From positions 1 through 64,000 of the forward strand of contig JASANE010021330.1 in the NCBI GenBank assembly GCA_030248225.1: 64,000 bases of DNA. Direction: 5' to 3'. The notes beneath the pieces are model-generated. The model saw only the letters and a list, made by a program, of their open reading frames with translations, did not search any database and was not told the origin of the DNA. This stretch comes from Trileptium ribeirensis (taxonomy: Eukaryota > Nematoda > Enoplea > Enoplida > Thoracostomopsidae). Below, piece by piece: positions 1 to 12,599 of this stretch (position 1 is the first letter of the stretch; each line of letters begins with the position of its first letter). A program made the position numbers and the translations under genes.

Positions 1-95
1 AGGTTATGATAGCCGGGGTCGTAAGGGCATGGTGTTAGGAAGTTGCGCCATGCAGCTGCGTCACCGTTATTACAGTGAAACTGTGGTTTGTAAAA
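1..95. repeat. Decayed LINE-like tail fragment, related to 9495-9575
   Basis: The first 90 or so bases are relatively GC-rich. In the same order they share a run of short blocks with 9495-9575: a GTCGTAAGGGC / GTCGTATGGGC block, a GGAAG block, a GTGCAGCTG-like block, then CACC..GTTATT. Two diverged copies at unrelated places indicate a dispersed repeat. The pattern resembles the 3' untranslated tail of a LINE, but no coding part is attached here and the left end is cut by the window edge. Confidence 0.4.
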
Positions 96-2180
96 ACATA
101 TATGAAGGGCATTTGTAGTAAAGCAATACGACTAAAAATATTATATGACCAATTACAATATTCAAACAATTTTACATGAAGTTGTCTGTAGGTTTTTTTA
201 CAAAATAATTTGTATAAGATTTTTTACATGAGTAATTGAAGAAATAGTAGTTTTGAGATTAAAGTGCCGTATAAATAATTTTGGTATAATCTAGAAATGG
301 AATAGATGTTAACAGGTTAAAAGTAACGCGTTAACAATCATTTTGTATGTAGTTCCTAAAAATTTTGTTCTAATCAGTATCAATATATATTGTATTCATC
401 ACGACTGTCCCCAGCACGCCCAGTTCTAAAATCATATGTAGTTTTTGATATGGCTTACAGTAAATATGTTTAAAATTAGAAAAAAATTTTGAGTCCGTAA
501 GATATTGCATAGACGAAACCTAATGCTACGACGCAGACTTCAAAATAAAACATTAACTAATTGTTTTGTGTTGTAAACTTGTGGTATATGTATCATAATT
601 TCAATACAATGTTGAGATAATACGTGATCACATGGTAATGTTTATATTCCCCAGTTTTAGGCATTCTCAGATGGCCGATTGATCTTGGACAAAAAGAGAG
701 GAAGAATTTAGTAAAAAAACACAAAATTTATTTGAATTAAATTTTTATAATATTTAAAATATATACTCGTATCTTTGACGCAATAAAATACTGAGAAAAT
801 GACTAGAAGTTGCAAAATTAAATATCACATATAAAAAACTCTACGGAATATTAATTTCAAAAAATGATATACTTATAAGAGCTATCAGTGAGAATAGAGA
901 AATCGTGTCTCAATGAAATGTCATGTACAAGATTGGGGAATGTGATTTTTGTAATGTAATCTTGTGTATCCTTTTGTTTTCGTGGTTCGGCATAAACTGC
1001 CGACGTTAAATTTATATATTTACTGGACATTTTTCCTGCGCAAACGTCTGTAAAACTGGTTCAAATTCAAGTTCCAGGGTAGGTCACCTACAAACCATTG
1101 CAACATATATTATGGATGGATATGTGCGTTGTACGAGTGTCGATATGTGAGTTGTACGAGTGTCGATATGTGCGTATTCGTCATTGCGTGTTAATATATC
1201 AATGCTAAACACAAGTCCGTTGTAAAGGCAATACTTCGAAATATCAACTACATGATACGACAATCGATAGTTATGTAATAATAGTTATACGCAAACGTGA
1301 AAACGAAGGATGACAATATTATAAACTATAAATAATCCATCAAAAAGAACATTGACTTTTGTGCCGTAAAACTTAGAAACTTCAATGGATAATTCATTGA
1401 TACAAGAAGCAACATGGTCATTTAGCGTGATCGACGCATATAAACATTGGATAATATAATATTAACTCTACAAAATTTTGGGACAAATTTCTGTTACCGA
1501 GGGGGAAATGTGACATTATACATCCAAACCGACAAATCGAGCGACGCTACGACGTAACTACAAAAGTCACCGGAATCCGATGTGTCGATTCTAATGTTGT
1601 ACATGAAAGTTTTGTTGTTCACAACAGTCGTGTTTATGGTGCAGTTACAGTGTGTATATATATTTGTCTACTACACATGAGGATAAGTACATGTATTTGT
1701 ATAGATGCTTGGATTATACGTATAGTTTGTTTATTACACATGAACACATATTGTTTACCACATATTATATGAGTGAATATAGAGGATATGTGTGTTGTGA
1801 TTTGGCATTCGCTGTGAGATGTATGTGTACTATAATTTGGTATGTATAAAATGTCTCGGGCACGTTGTTGTGAAATGACGAATAGAATATTGTGCAAAAA
1901 TTACTGTTAGATTTGACTCAAAATGGGTAGGGTGGATGACCCATGTATTTACGGATTTTGATACCATTTTATTTCGGGCGTAGTCTAGATTAACCAAAAT
2001 GAATTTGGTACCTTTTGATCCAGTACTTAAGAAATTATGGAGCATCCCCCATGTCAGCCTTTTACACTCCAAACAGTTAAATTGTTAAATTATGAAACTT
2101 TAGGTAGCGTACCTAAGACCTTGGAAATTGTTAAAATTAAGAGAGTTTTGAAGAATATTTTGTGTGTTATGGCCTGTTGT
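96..2180. other. AT-rich non-coding stretch, nothing recognised
   Basis: I see no exon-like open segment with splice sites and no conserved domain on either strand. The only local structure is a 23-base tandem duplication at 1119-1174 (unit GATATGTGCGTTGTACGAGT plus three bases, slightly over two copies). Confidence 0.5.
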
Positions 2181-2189
2181 ATTGTCGTT

Positions 2190-2815
2190 TATATGTTGTG
2201 AGAATTAGCAATGAGTGCCTTATGTATTGACACCTAATTAGCGGATATGTGTGTATATGTGCTGAATCCGCGTCTAAATTTCGGAAAAATGTTTTGAGTT
2301 AACAATTCCACGAATTTCATAAAAAGTCTTTCTCTAGAACAAAAATTAAAACTTAAGTTAGGGAGCGGATTTAGAAATTCCAAGAACTCGTGGCTTCTCT
2401 GGCAACGATTATATTGAAATCTTAGGAGTTAGAGAGGTTTCAGAACTAGGTTTAGTTTAGTTCCCGGGAAATGGGGCGAGAAAAGTTTATTTAAACCCTT
2501 GCGCAGCGAGTTTAGAAAATTCAGTTCCAATCGGTGCTCAAATAATTTGACGCGTGCAACAATCTTTACAATCGAAGCGTAATCAGCATATCCTGTGAGT
2601 AATGTAAGTGTGTGTTTATATGTGTATTTCTATAGATTATAAGTGTTATAATAAACTATCGGGTGAACAATTAATTTACTAATCGAAATTCGTCCGACTG
2701 TGGTTTCAGTAAGCATAGGTAGCGTCGATGCGAGCCTGGATCTTGACAACTAAAAGAGTGTGATCTAACGTGGATAATACGTACCCCAGAACCACGTAGG
2801 TTACACTATATACAA
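2190..2815 (+). repeat. Possible solo LTR
   Basis: The segment contains a promoter-like TTTATTTAAACCC at about 2486, then a poly-A signal context ATAATAAAC at about 2650 about 160 bases downstream, and a GC-richer 3' end with CCCAGAACCACGTAGG near 2785. This order (TATA-like box, then AATAAA, then a short tail) fits an LTR. Clear TG..CA borders and a target duplication could not be fixed, and no gag or pol sequence flanks it, so this is a tentative call. Confidence 0.25.
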
Positions 2816-3044
2816 ATTTGTAGAGACTTATTTGCTGTACAAAATAAGTATAATTTTGCTATGATATCCACACCTGCTATCGAGTTGCGATAAATAACGG
2901 GATTTTATGGGCCCTTTCAGAACCAGCCAGAGCTCGTTTGGTCCATTTTTTCGAGCTTGTTGGAGTCGGACTTAGCACAAATAGAAATTTCAAACTTTCA
3001 AATGAGCTATTGTGCTAGTCAATTCGTATATCCGAAGTTGAGTT

Positions 3045-3475
3045 ATGTGCGACTAAACTTAACCTGCACCCACTTACAATCCGATTTTGTAAAACACGAT
3101 GTCTAATCCATATCCATTATTACGGGACAAGTAACAAAAGCGATTTGATTCACTGCTAGCCTAGATATGGTGATTTGCAACCTGCCAATGGCAGTTCTAT
3201 GACGATTATAGGTTTTAGTTGGAATTTGTCTTTGTTCGCGAACAAATTCAATGTTAATGTGACAAAGTATAAAAGGTCCTATGCTTTAAAAGAGATTGTT
3301 CGAGCACATAACTATTTTTAATTCAAAAGCGATCAATTTTTGTTCACAAACATTTTCAGTGTTCGCGACCAGAAAATGGCCAATTTTTGCTTCTGACGAT
3401 AGGGTTTGGTAACGCAATTTTTTCTAAAAACAAAATAGGATAGTCAATGGATACAGGTTAAGTTTAGTCGCGCAT
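3045..3475. mobile_element. Short non-autonomous DNA element with 22-bp terminal inverted repeats
   Basis: Positions 3045-3066 and 3454-3475 are inverted copies of a 22-base sequence with one mismatch (core GCGACTAAACTTAACCTG). The inner flanks continue to match weakly. The 431-base length and lack of coding capacity fit a MITE. No unambiguous target duplication was seen, so the superfamily is open. Confidence 0.7.
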
Positions 3476-5810
3476 TATATATGTCACCCGAAAAAACCCA
3501 GAAACGAACGCCGTCGAAATTTACCACTCTGGCCAGTAAGAATTCTTTGCTTCAATCGTTTCACTCACTCACGTAGCAATAAAAAATAGAAACTTTTATA
3601 TAAAAACATAAAGTTTTATTTACAATTATAAATTTTGGCACCTAATTGCTGCGAAAATAGCCTGAGGGCAATGCTAAGGATTTCGCACCCATGAATGAAT
3701 TGTGTTGCTTCGACAAAACTTGGCTCGAACAGAGTGCACTCAACCGAAATTCATGAGATGAAAAATGTACCAGGAACTGAGAGATGATAAATTTTACTTG
3801 TACATACAGGAATTCTATACAGGCTCGATCCAATTTTACGGAATCGAGAAGATTTGACATTTTAATAATCTTACAGATGGATCACGAGGGTCCGATATAC
3901 AACCGAAGAGTAATTTTTGTATTGTTTTATGCGCCGTTTGTAAAGTAATCGTTCCGTATATATATTTATTAGAAATGGTAAATATCTCATGTCAGTGAAA
4001 GCCAGTCGGGAAAGCTGCTCGTATGTTGAAATCCCGACACATTTTTAAAGAACATTTTCGGGTATTTCGATCTTGGCTTATAATCGAACCTTAGAAATTT
4101 TTATGCGAAAGCCGAATCCCGGTACTACAGTTTTCTATTGCGACCGAGATCCAATCCCGATAATACACTCGATTTTGTTACATAGCAGCATTTACACCAG
4201 CTAAAATTATTTTTGGGCGTCTCAGGCCCTTGTAGTTTAATCTGTGTCCCGTAAGACATTTGGTGAATATTTCTTCACATATTATCGCCAGTTATGGCGT
4301 ATCTCGTATTGTCGTTCTCCGAAATTTAAAACTTACTGGCTGACGGCTAGACACAGCTAATAACGGCTTCGTTGTTGTTATGCACCTCGGCGTTAGTCAT
4401 CGCCGTCCAGGTTCTACATTTAAGAAACTTTAAATTTCTGAGTAGTTTTATAACCGGGGATTACACGCTGCGCTAGTATGGGCAGTATTACGTTACTTAA
4501 GCGGGTTGTCCATTGTAAAGCAAAATTTGCCGAATACTGCATTATGATGGCTATAATAACGGCTAAATTATAAAATTATTCTTGTTCTGTCTGTAGTAAT
4601 AACTGATCGCTCTTTTGAAGCAGCAAATTTTTTTGGCATTACTAGTCCCAGCTAGTAATGTTTCATTTTGTTTAGCTCAAATGACCGCTTTGTTTATGTT
4701 TTGGTAATACTAATATAAGCAAATGCTTGATGCAAATGTATGAGTTTCAATAATTTGGTATCAGTTCCACCCAAGTACGGAACAAGTGTTAAAAGCTGCA
4801 CAGCCGGCATAGCTTTAAAAACAACTTATGGTCGAATAGCACACTTAATAGTACTTTTACAATGTTTGCAGGTTTTCGGAATCTTAGTTGAAAGATCAGG
4901 TTTCATATATTTTGCGAAAGTTAAAGCCTACTAATTTAGTATTACTTATACGTTTCCGAATAAGCAAAATTAAAATTTTATGACCATTTATCTGGCAAAA
5001 TATGCAGGTGGGCGGTGTACAATGATGTGGGTACATATCTGATTTCAAGCAAAATTGCTTTCAAAGCTTTAAAGTCACAATACTATGCAACTTCGGGATG
5101 TAAACAAATCGGCACACGTACCATCTAGAATAAAGTTCTAGAATAATTAATGTAATTTTGTTGGACACGTAAATTGGTTGTACTGTTTGCAAAGCTGATC
5201 CAACATTGCATCAAAGTACAGCAAAACTGGAATATTATGGAATTTCTCATAGTATTATGGATAGGAGGAAAATGAGAGTGGCAGTGGTAGTCAATTTTAA
5301 AAGCTTATTGTATCTGAAATTGCGTCAGCAGGCATCAGTAGAAGACTTGTGAAAGGGGCTTGCTGCTCATATAAATTTTACATGGCCTGACCTGCATCGG
5401 GTCAGCAGTAACGTTAGGGATATGGAAAAGTTTGGATCTGGACAATACCCGGCCGAAGCCAAGTCGGCCTGAACATTTTTCTCACAGTTCATGCCAGGTA
5501 TCTGTCCGTCAGGACACTGGAAACAATGTAAATTATACTGTCACAGCTAAGGTATAACAAAATTTATATCGCAGTGGAAACACTCCGAGAAAATACTGTT
5601 GCGTTTGGCACAGTTATGTGTAGCTTTCCACTTCAAATAGTAGATATAGCAGTTTTAATGTATCACAGCCTACATACCACAGTTAATATCACATCCGTTG
5701 CCCAAGGGCGTCGCTGGCAGAAATATCATAGAAAATTTATCATAGCTTCTTTTGTCAGTTGAAAGATCAGTAGTAAGCATATATAAAGATACAAAAGATC
5801 AAACATAGGC
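3476..5810. other. Non-coding stretch, nothing recognised
   Basis: Only short, chance-length open frames are present on both strands. None is flanked by convincing splice sites or resembles a known domain. Confidence 0.4.
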
Positions 5811-5819
5811 ATATATATG

Positions 5820-6460
5820 ACAGAGGGGCTTCCCGGGGTGTCGATGATATATCAGCTAAACAAAGATTCTATGAGACCGTATTGACACATGACAACAGAC
5901 CAAAGACCGAAGGTGTCACAGAAAAAATACCGGAAAGATATATACAAATATAAATATTTTGAAATATATACATACATAAAGTATATATAAATATATAAGA
6001 AACCCAACGTGCCCACCAGAGCACAAAACAACACAACGACAAGTTACTACAATATGCGAGAGCCCAAGAGATACAGCGCACAGCAGAACCGCAGAGAAAG
6101 CTGGGGAAAAGCACAAAGAAGAGCGCAAAGTGCTATTAGCTCAATACGGCACCAACACCGGAAACAGCACAGGAAAGCCAAGATGGCAGAGAAAAAATGA
6201 CAAAGGAGCGGAGAGAGACAGAGAAGCAGAAACAGGAAAGAAAGGAGTGAAAGAGCAAGCAACACAGCAGACAAAAGTGCACCGCAGCGTCCACACTACT
6301 CACCTTTCGGAGAGACCAGGTAGCAGTGCGCAAGGGGTTTTAAAGTACCTGTTCTGCGCTATACAAAATTGTAAAATACAAAATATTACATCAGAATGGA
6401 GAGAAAACTGGCAACAGAAGAGTCGGTCTGAAGCAAGAGCTTCGAGACCGATAAAGTAAA
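5820..6460. other. Purine-rich, C-poor-to-AGC-rich block with overlapping open frames
   Basis: From about 6009 to 6459 the plus strand is dominated by A, G and CA/AGC words, such as GCACAAAGAAGAGCGCAAAG. This composition is unlike the AT-rich surroundings. Two plus frames (6009-6200 and 6130-6459) and several minus frames stay open together, which is what strong compositional bias produces. The plus frames would encode basic, Q/R/K/E-rich peptides with no domain I recognise. It could be a simple-sequence-derived tract or part of a retroelement ORF1. I do not call a gene. Confidence 0.35.
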
Positions 6461-9370
6461 AAAGTAGTACCATGACGAAGACTCGAAGTCGGTCGGTACT
6501 AATTTTCGACAGAAACGGTCGGGTTGACCGATCCAGAATTCCGTATATACACGTCTACGCTTCAGTTTATTCATGGTTTTCTGATTTTTTTACTCAGGGG
6601 CATACTCTCATAATTAATTTCGTCTAGCAGCTTTAGGCACGACGCTGAAAAAACCGGTCGTGATGACATGCGCCCTGGTCCTTTCGGCTTCCTAAAACGT
6701 TTTTTCAGTTCTGAGTGTATCAGAGCCGGTGCGATGTGATGCTGAACTGACTATAGCGTTAATTGGAGATGAACTCACCAACGGAAGGGCACTATTAGAT
6801 AACCTTAGTTCCCGCCTCGGTGTTCCAGAACCTTTTTGCTTATTTTCACACAGACTAAATTTTAATAATGGTTATCGGTAAGGCCACCCAGTGCTGGTTG
6901 ACCGGCGGGTACCTAGGTTATCTATGTATTGATACCCCGTAGAGTCAGGATCAACAATTGTACTAATCTGTTAGGTCTCTAAGCGAGGTTAGCTGTGGAG
7001 GGAAGGGGGTTCGAAGACGGTAGGTATATTTTAAGACTTAGTTGGAGTGGTTATGTGTGCAATTATATAGTGTGGCCGCTGTTCCAAGTCGGGCTCTGAG
7101 AAAGCGAACGTTGAACCGGGGTCCTACACATGCCTTGGCTTACAGTACTGTAAACCAAAACTAGATTTGATCATGCTATATACTAACATGCCTCTGGATA
7201 GAACGTCTCTCAAATGTTGTAAAACTACCATTCCATAATCTAGTCAAATCTGGTATATCGGATAGTTAATAACATCCTGACATTAAACGAGATAAACTTG
7301 AAGCAACTTATAGACAAAAAAGAACGGTGCACGTGTACAATGGGTCGAAGGATTTTTGCAGAGACAGGAACAATAGTGTACGCTTAACAGTACGCTCATG
7401 GTCTGATCTGAATCTGACAGCTAAAGTTTTATTGCTTCACAACGAGCCTTATCGACAATGATGCATGTTACCAATTGGAGAACATAGTGGAAGCCGATGG
7501 ACTATAAATAGTAGCATCGAGCAATTAAACAACAATTCGAGGTGTTTAGTATGAATGCATTTTAGTACATTATTGTAACTATTAGTCGTTTATGGATCGT
7601 TCTGTGCTTTTGCTATGTCATATTTAACCACCAATAAAATGATTTAGGTGCTGAATTATATATAGAACTGATCGTGAAATGTCGAATTTCATAAAACCCA
7701 TGATCATAGCTTCATGTTATAAAATACAAATAAATAAACTTTGAATGTCAGAGTGCCACAATTTGAAAAGAAAATTTAAATAAAAGTAAAAGTGTCGGTA
7801 CAATGAGCATATGGATTCCCGAAGCAAGGCTGGATTCGGCGTTGTGGATGTGCGTTGTGAAATTTTTAGTAAGCATAATCGTGAATTGTGCATTATACCG
7901 CTGTATCAAGCATTGTCATTGAGATATTATTGTAGCAGCAGCATCATTCTAAATTTGAATTTTGTAATCTAACTTCCTGTTACATGTTGCTTAGTCTGCT
8001 GTTACAAATTGTTCAAATGAAATCGTTGAAATCGTTCCTCAATAAAATGTGTTTTGTATTAGCTTTTAAAGGTGTATCTGTTATTTTTTGGTTCAATTTT
8101 GGATCAATTTCTAAACTTGTGTCCGTCCCGTCTAGTCTAATTTAAAACAGGTACGTCTCGCCGAAAATGCTAGACAAAAACTCCCTAATGAGAGAGATGT
8201 TGAGCCTTGGATGACGATGTCCGCCGCCCACTGCGTTGTTTCTGCCAGCCGGGGCGAGGCGTTGGCTGTTCATTGGTTCAGCCTTGAAAGTTTCAAATTA
8301 GCAACCCCTGACCTCCAATAATGGCAAACAACTAAATGTCAAGTTTACCCGTTTTGGTAAACGGCGAAATATAACACATTGCAACAATCAAATTGGATTG
8401 CAAAGTTGAAGAAATTGCGTATTTCGAAACTTGGGGTTTTAACACCGGCTATTCCCATGGATACGTCCGACGTTTCGGAAACACAGCGTGAAAATCTAAA
8501 GCGTACTAATTTTGGCAACGAAGAGCTAGATAGCAACCTTAGTCGATAAGCTTACCAGCATGAAAGTTGTCCAATTTGCTTAAGGAACAACATAAAATCG
8601 TGGAAATTAATTGCTAATAACCCTGGCAAGAAGCTGATAACACTATAACTTTAAGATTTGGATAGTAACCGACACTTCATCTAATAAAATATTAACAGGG
8701 TGTACGACTTGTTTCGTCGTCGCATTTAACCGGAACAACGTACCAACGGTGGAGGCTCTGTGGTGTTTCGTAAAATCTAGACACTGCTGGGATCACGTAG
8801 GTATAGATTCGCTTTCGCAACAAAACCGCTGTTCAAAAAATGGGATATAACAAGAATTACTATCCAGTCGGTCGTTGTCGATTTTCCTCGACGTAGCTTA
8901 TTTTGGTCGTCTTTATGATAAACATGCCAAATATCAAATTGACATGCGTTTATCAAAATGAGATTAACCGAAAACAAATGCCAAAATATAAAGTAAATCG
9001 ATAAGGAAAATAAAACTAGAAATTTAAAGATTCTAAGAAGGTTCGCCTCCACAGTGCCGTATCGCATTTAGAGATTGTTAGCTTAATCAGGCTGGCGTCG
9101 ATAATAAGAAAACCTAGTAATTCGAAACAGGTGCATTCACAAGTCAAAATTTGAACACGGAGAATCAGTGAGAATTTGAAAACGACAGCGAGAACAAAAA
9201 TCTAAAATCCAATCAGTGAGAAATCTATTGTAAACTAATGTGAGAATTTTAACACGGTAAATCAGCACAAATTTGACGCAACTGCAATTTAGGCTTCCTG
9301 TAGAAAAGGGATAAGCAACGACGAGTCGAACTTATTACCTATACATAGTCCCTTCATGGGGGACATCTAG
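6461..9370. other. Non-coding stretch, nothing firmly recognised
   Basis: Mostly AT-rich sequence. A GC-richer island lies at 8155-8290 (GCCAGCCGGGGCGAGGCG). I found no matching second copy in the window and no coding signature. Confidence 0.4.
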
Positions 9371-9374
9371 TAAT

Positions 9375-9580
9375 CATACCACATATAGACACGTGTGCCA
9401 CCGTAGGAGACCAGGCCGAACACCCTGGTAAAGCCCGCCTGCGGCCTGGAAAGCTAACCGGTCTCTTAAGACTAAGCCTCCGGTTTCTCTTGAGGTTCAA
9501 GGATGCTGTGGTCGTATGGGCGCCGATCCTCGGAAGCGGACGGTGCAGCTGGATAACACACCAACGTTATTGAAAAGGGT
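9375..9580. repeat. LINE-like tail fragment, partner of window start
   Basis: A GC-rich patch in AT-rich DNA shares ordered blocks (GTCGTATGGGC, GGAAG, GTGCAGCTG, ACGTTATTG) with positions 1-90. Upstream it reads GGAGACCAGGCCGAACACCC. It fits a truncated LINE 3' region whose coding part is lost. Assignment to a particular LINE clade is not possible. Confidence 0.4.
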
Positions 9581-9952
9581 TTTTGTTTTGGTCCTCTCAA
9601 ATCGAAAATTTTTCTTTATACTACAATTCAATAATATATATGTTATTTTTATGACAGCGGGATATACTATAATTCATATATTTCTAAACCAATAGCATCG
9701 CATTTATATATTTTAATATATACTCATGCGAAGACTACATTTCTCTGTAGCTTTCTTTCAATAATTGTACTTTGGGAAATGTGGCTGATTAAAAAACCGT
9801 TTGTCATAGTTCCCCCTAAGTGTGGTTAACTATAAAGCAGTCTCGGTACTTGTATATTTACGTGGAAGCAAAAAGGTGACATATTCTTTGTAAATTAAAA
9901 AATCTGCATTATATCCTTCTGGCGCCTTCATCATCATAGCTTATTATTTCAG

Positions 9953-10122
9953 TTTACTTATTTGGTACGATTGCTGTTCTGCTTATTAGCGGAGCATCGT
10001 TTATCGGTGCTGTAACAATTCCGTTTATGGCCAAAAAGGGATTTAAACGGGCTATGATTTTCTTTATGGCACTAGCAGTTGGTACGATGACAGCTGATGC
10101 ACTTCTTCACCTAGTTCCTCAG
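9953..10122 (+). CDS. ZIP (SLC39-type) zinc transporter, one internal exon
   Basis: An acceptor (TTATTATTTCAG) precedes 9953 and a donor (GTTAGT) follows 10122. Entered in phase 2, the exon gives 56 codons. They read LFGTIAVLLISGASFIGAV, then IPFMAKKGFKRAMIFFMALA, then VGTMTADALLHLVPQ. This is the first two membrane segments of the ZIP domain: hydrophobic helix, short basic loop (KKGFKR), then the ALAVGTxxxxALLHLxPQ motif that ends helix II in LIV-1 subfamily zinc/iron importers. ZIP proteins move divalent metal into the cytosol across plasma or organelle membranes. I could not find the metal-binding helix IV/V exons (HExPHE-type) between here and 15374, nor earlier exons upstream. It is therefore either part of a gene with very large introns or an orphan exon. 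Domain identity is clear; whether the gene is intact is not. Confidence 0.7.
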
Positions 10123-10139
10123 GTTAGTCCAATATATTC

Positions 10140-11395
10140 CACCTGAAACTGGTAGTACTTTTGTATACGAAAATCTGCTGCGTCATAGTATATAAATAAA
10201 TATATATGCGTATATATTGGAGACTTCCTGACCCTGCGGTTGCAGGCTGCCTCTATGTTGATAACTGCTTGCCACTGACCTGTGTACATACGTCCCTGGA
10301 CAATGACTTCCAACGGATCTTGTCACCATCGTCGACGTGACATTCCTCGAAATTGCGATTAGCTGTCATGATAAATATGATTTACCACTTCCAGGTCGTC
10401 AGAGCACAGTCTCTTGGACGCACCCATTCATTCGCAATAGCAACCAGTAATAATCGTCGTGGCTAGCGTGCTGGGGCCATACTGAATATGTGACCAGCAA
10501 GACTTAGCCGACTGCGCCGCAGCATTGGCGCTATCAGCACGGTGTGGAAGGTGTGACGCTGTAATCAACCGCATGTGAAGTGGTCGAACCGCGAGATCCC
10601 GAGAATGCGACCTAGACAAATATTTTTAAGATGCCATCTGATGCAGCGTTTGCAGACCAAATTGCGAACCCATACAATAGGACTGGTCGTATGGCAGTTT
10701 TGTAGATGTTAAGGTTTGTTTAAAGGACACGATTCGTGCTTACCAGAGTCGTCTTAAGCCAAAAAATGCAGCCGGTGCCTTTGCTATAGTGGCCCTAATA
10801 TCAGTTTCTGGTGAGCCTGTGAACGTGATTTGGGTTTTCAGGTAACAGAAGATCTTAACTTGTTCGAGCGTCTTCTTTTTAAAAACGACTTTTGTGTTAC
10901 CTGACGTGTAGCAGCACATGATCGTTGTTTTCATGTCATTTATTGGAAGTCTTAGAAGAAGTTTTCTGGCTGGCTGCACTGATTCGATATAGTAACCAAT
11001 GCAGCTGTGATGTGGATTCCGCTAAGATTGCAACGTCATCGGTGTAAGCCGCATCATTGAAGCGCTGGACGGTATCGTCGATGACTACTCCATCATCATT
11101 TCTAAGTACCATTCGCATTTACCCAGTCGACCGTGAAGTTGAACAGCATCGGAGATAGGATGGAACCCTTCATCGCGCCAGATTTGCCCTGGGTCGGATC
11201 TGATGTTGCGTTGTTAATCAGTACGGCACTGTAAAATGGCTTGATCATGCATGCCAGTTTAGCCGGTACACCGTCCGCTCCTAAAATTTTGTACAGCGAC
11301 CGCCTATGAGCAGAGTAGAAGGTTGCCATAACTCTATTAATGAATTGATTGCCATAATGGTTTGTGAGCTTCCTTAAGGAACCGAGCAACACCAC
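10140..11395 (-). pseudogene. Decayed RTE-like LINE reverse transcriptase and C-terminal region
   Basis: Read on the minus strand, broken frames carry RT landmarks in order. The 11395-11102 segment has KLACMIKPFYSAVLI followed by a GAMKGSILSPMLFNFTVDWV block, the equivalent of QGCxLSPxLFN. The 11118-10936 segment has FNDAAYTDDVAILAES, the YADD catalytic box with Ala changed to Thr. The 10979-10740 segment has the KTLEQVKIFCYLKTQIT thumb-type motif and TDIRATIAKAPAAFFGLRRLW. Downstream fragments around 10680-10430 and 10320-10200 match the usual RTE tail. Frame changes and stops between blocks show it is dead. The endonuclease domain is missing, so the copy is 5'-truncated, abutting the SINE-like sequence at 11370. 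Confidence 0.75.
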
Positions 11396-12041
11396 CTATA
11401 TAGCGTAGTGGCTAACGTACAATGCTCTCATCAAAACTGCCCAGTCACAATCAGCCGCCGCTGTAAAAGTTTGTTAAACATTGTAAGAAGTACACAATAA
11501 TTCATGCTGGAAACTGTTATACAAAATTTAGACTTTGGCTCAATTAGCCTTTTCCCGCATAGAGTCACACATTTTTAACAGCGCAGGTTGCAGCTGCGTT
11601 TGTCGTGTTGAGTGCTTTCGCACCTGCGTTGTGGTTAGTTCCGTTTGTGAGGTTCCTTAAGGAACCGAGCAACAGCTCCTACATAGCGTAGTGGCAATCG
11701 TACAATGCTCTCACCGAAACTGTTCATGCTCAATCCGCCACTGCGGCAAATGTTCATTCAACATTGTACGAAATACACAATGATACATGCGGGAAAAAGT
11801 TAAACAAATTCAGGAATTCGCTCAATTAAACAAAATTTCCACTTTCACTCATTTAGCCTTTTCTTGCATAGAGTCACACATTAGTGACAGTGCACGTTGC
11901 GGCGTGCTGTGCTAGCTGAGTTTGTCGTGTTGAATGCGTTTGTATATAAGTTATTGTTCACTTGCTTCGTGAGGTTCACATACAGTAGGGCAAGCGTACA
12001 ATTCTCTCACTAAAGCTATCCAGGTCAATCCGCCGCCGCAA

Positions 12042-12098
<57 letters not shown>

Positions 12099-12180
12099 AA
12101 AAAAACAACAACAAAAAACAAACACAAACACAAAAAAACAAAAACCACAAAAACAACAAAAAAAAAATAAGGAACAAACA
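11370..12180 (+). repeat. tRNA-derived SINE cluster, three heads, ending in long poly-A
   Basis: Three successive related units start near 11378, 11651 and 11968 (spacing about 283 and 318 bases). Units 1 and 2 begin AAGGAACCGAGCAAC and contain TAGCGTAGTGG, a good match to the polymerase III A box of tRNA genes. It is followed 35-40 bases later by a B-box-like stretch, clearest in unit 3 (CAGGTCAATCC). Unit 3 runs into a poly-A/A-rich tail from 12040 to about 12180. Head-to-tail copies with a shared tail fit a SINE that inserted repeatedly or amplified in tandem. A minus-strand relative is at 25774-25875. Confidence 0.65.
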
Positions 12181-12599
12181 CTGTTAACACAAAAGTTCAC
12201 TGTTTGAGCTGTACCCATTTGTGGACTGTGAGCGTTAAAGGTTAAAGTCATTAATCTAGGTAAAATTAAATTAGTGCTACCATACCAACGGTCTCAGCAT
12301 TAGCAGCTAGTTTGTAACAGGTAGTATCTCAGTACGCTATTGTCTTAGTGTGGAGGTTTCTATGACGGTCTTAATGCCTGATGCGAAACTCGTAACAGAT
12401 TCGTTACGCGGTTTTACAACAATTGCATTTAGTTCTAGGTTAAAAAACAAAGAAAAGCGTAATGGTGTGTTACACCAGAATATTATAACAGTAATCAGAT
12501 ATAAATATATCGCTAATGGCTCCCATCGACTGTGGGGCAACCAGAACCAATATCAAACGTATCAACATAAAAGGCACTGGTGCTATGAATAAATCACGA

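Noticed and set aside
6009..6459. Basic, Gln/Lys/Arg-rich open frames
   Set aside because: Low T content keeps several frames on both strands open together; no recognisable protein feature.
11951..12251. Phe/Val-rich minus-strand frames
   Set aside because: They are translations of the SINE poly-A tail on the opposite strand.
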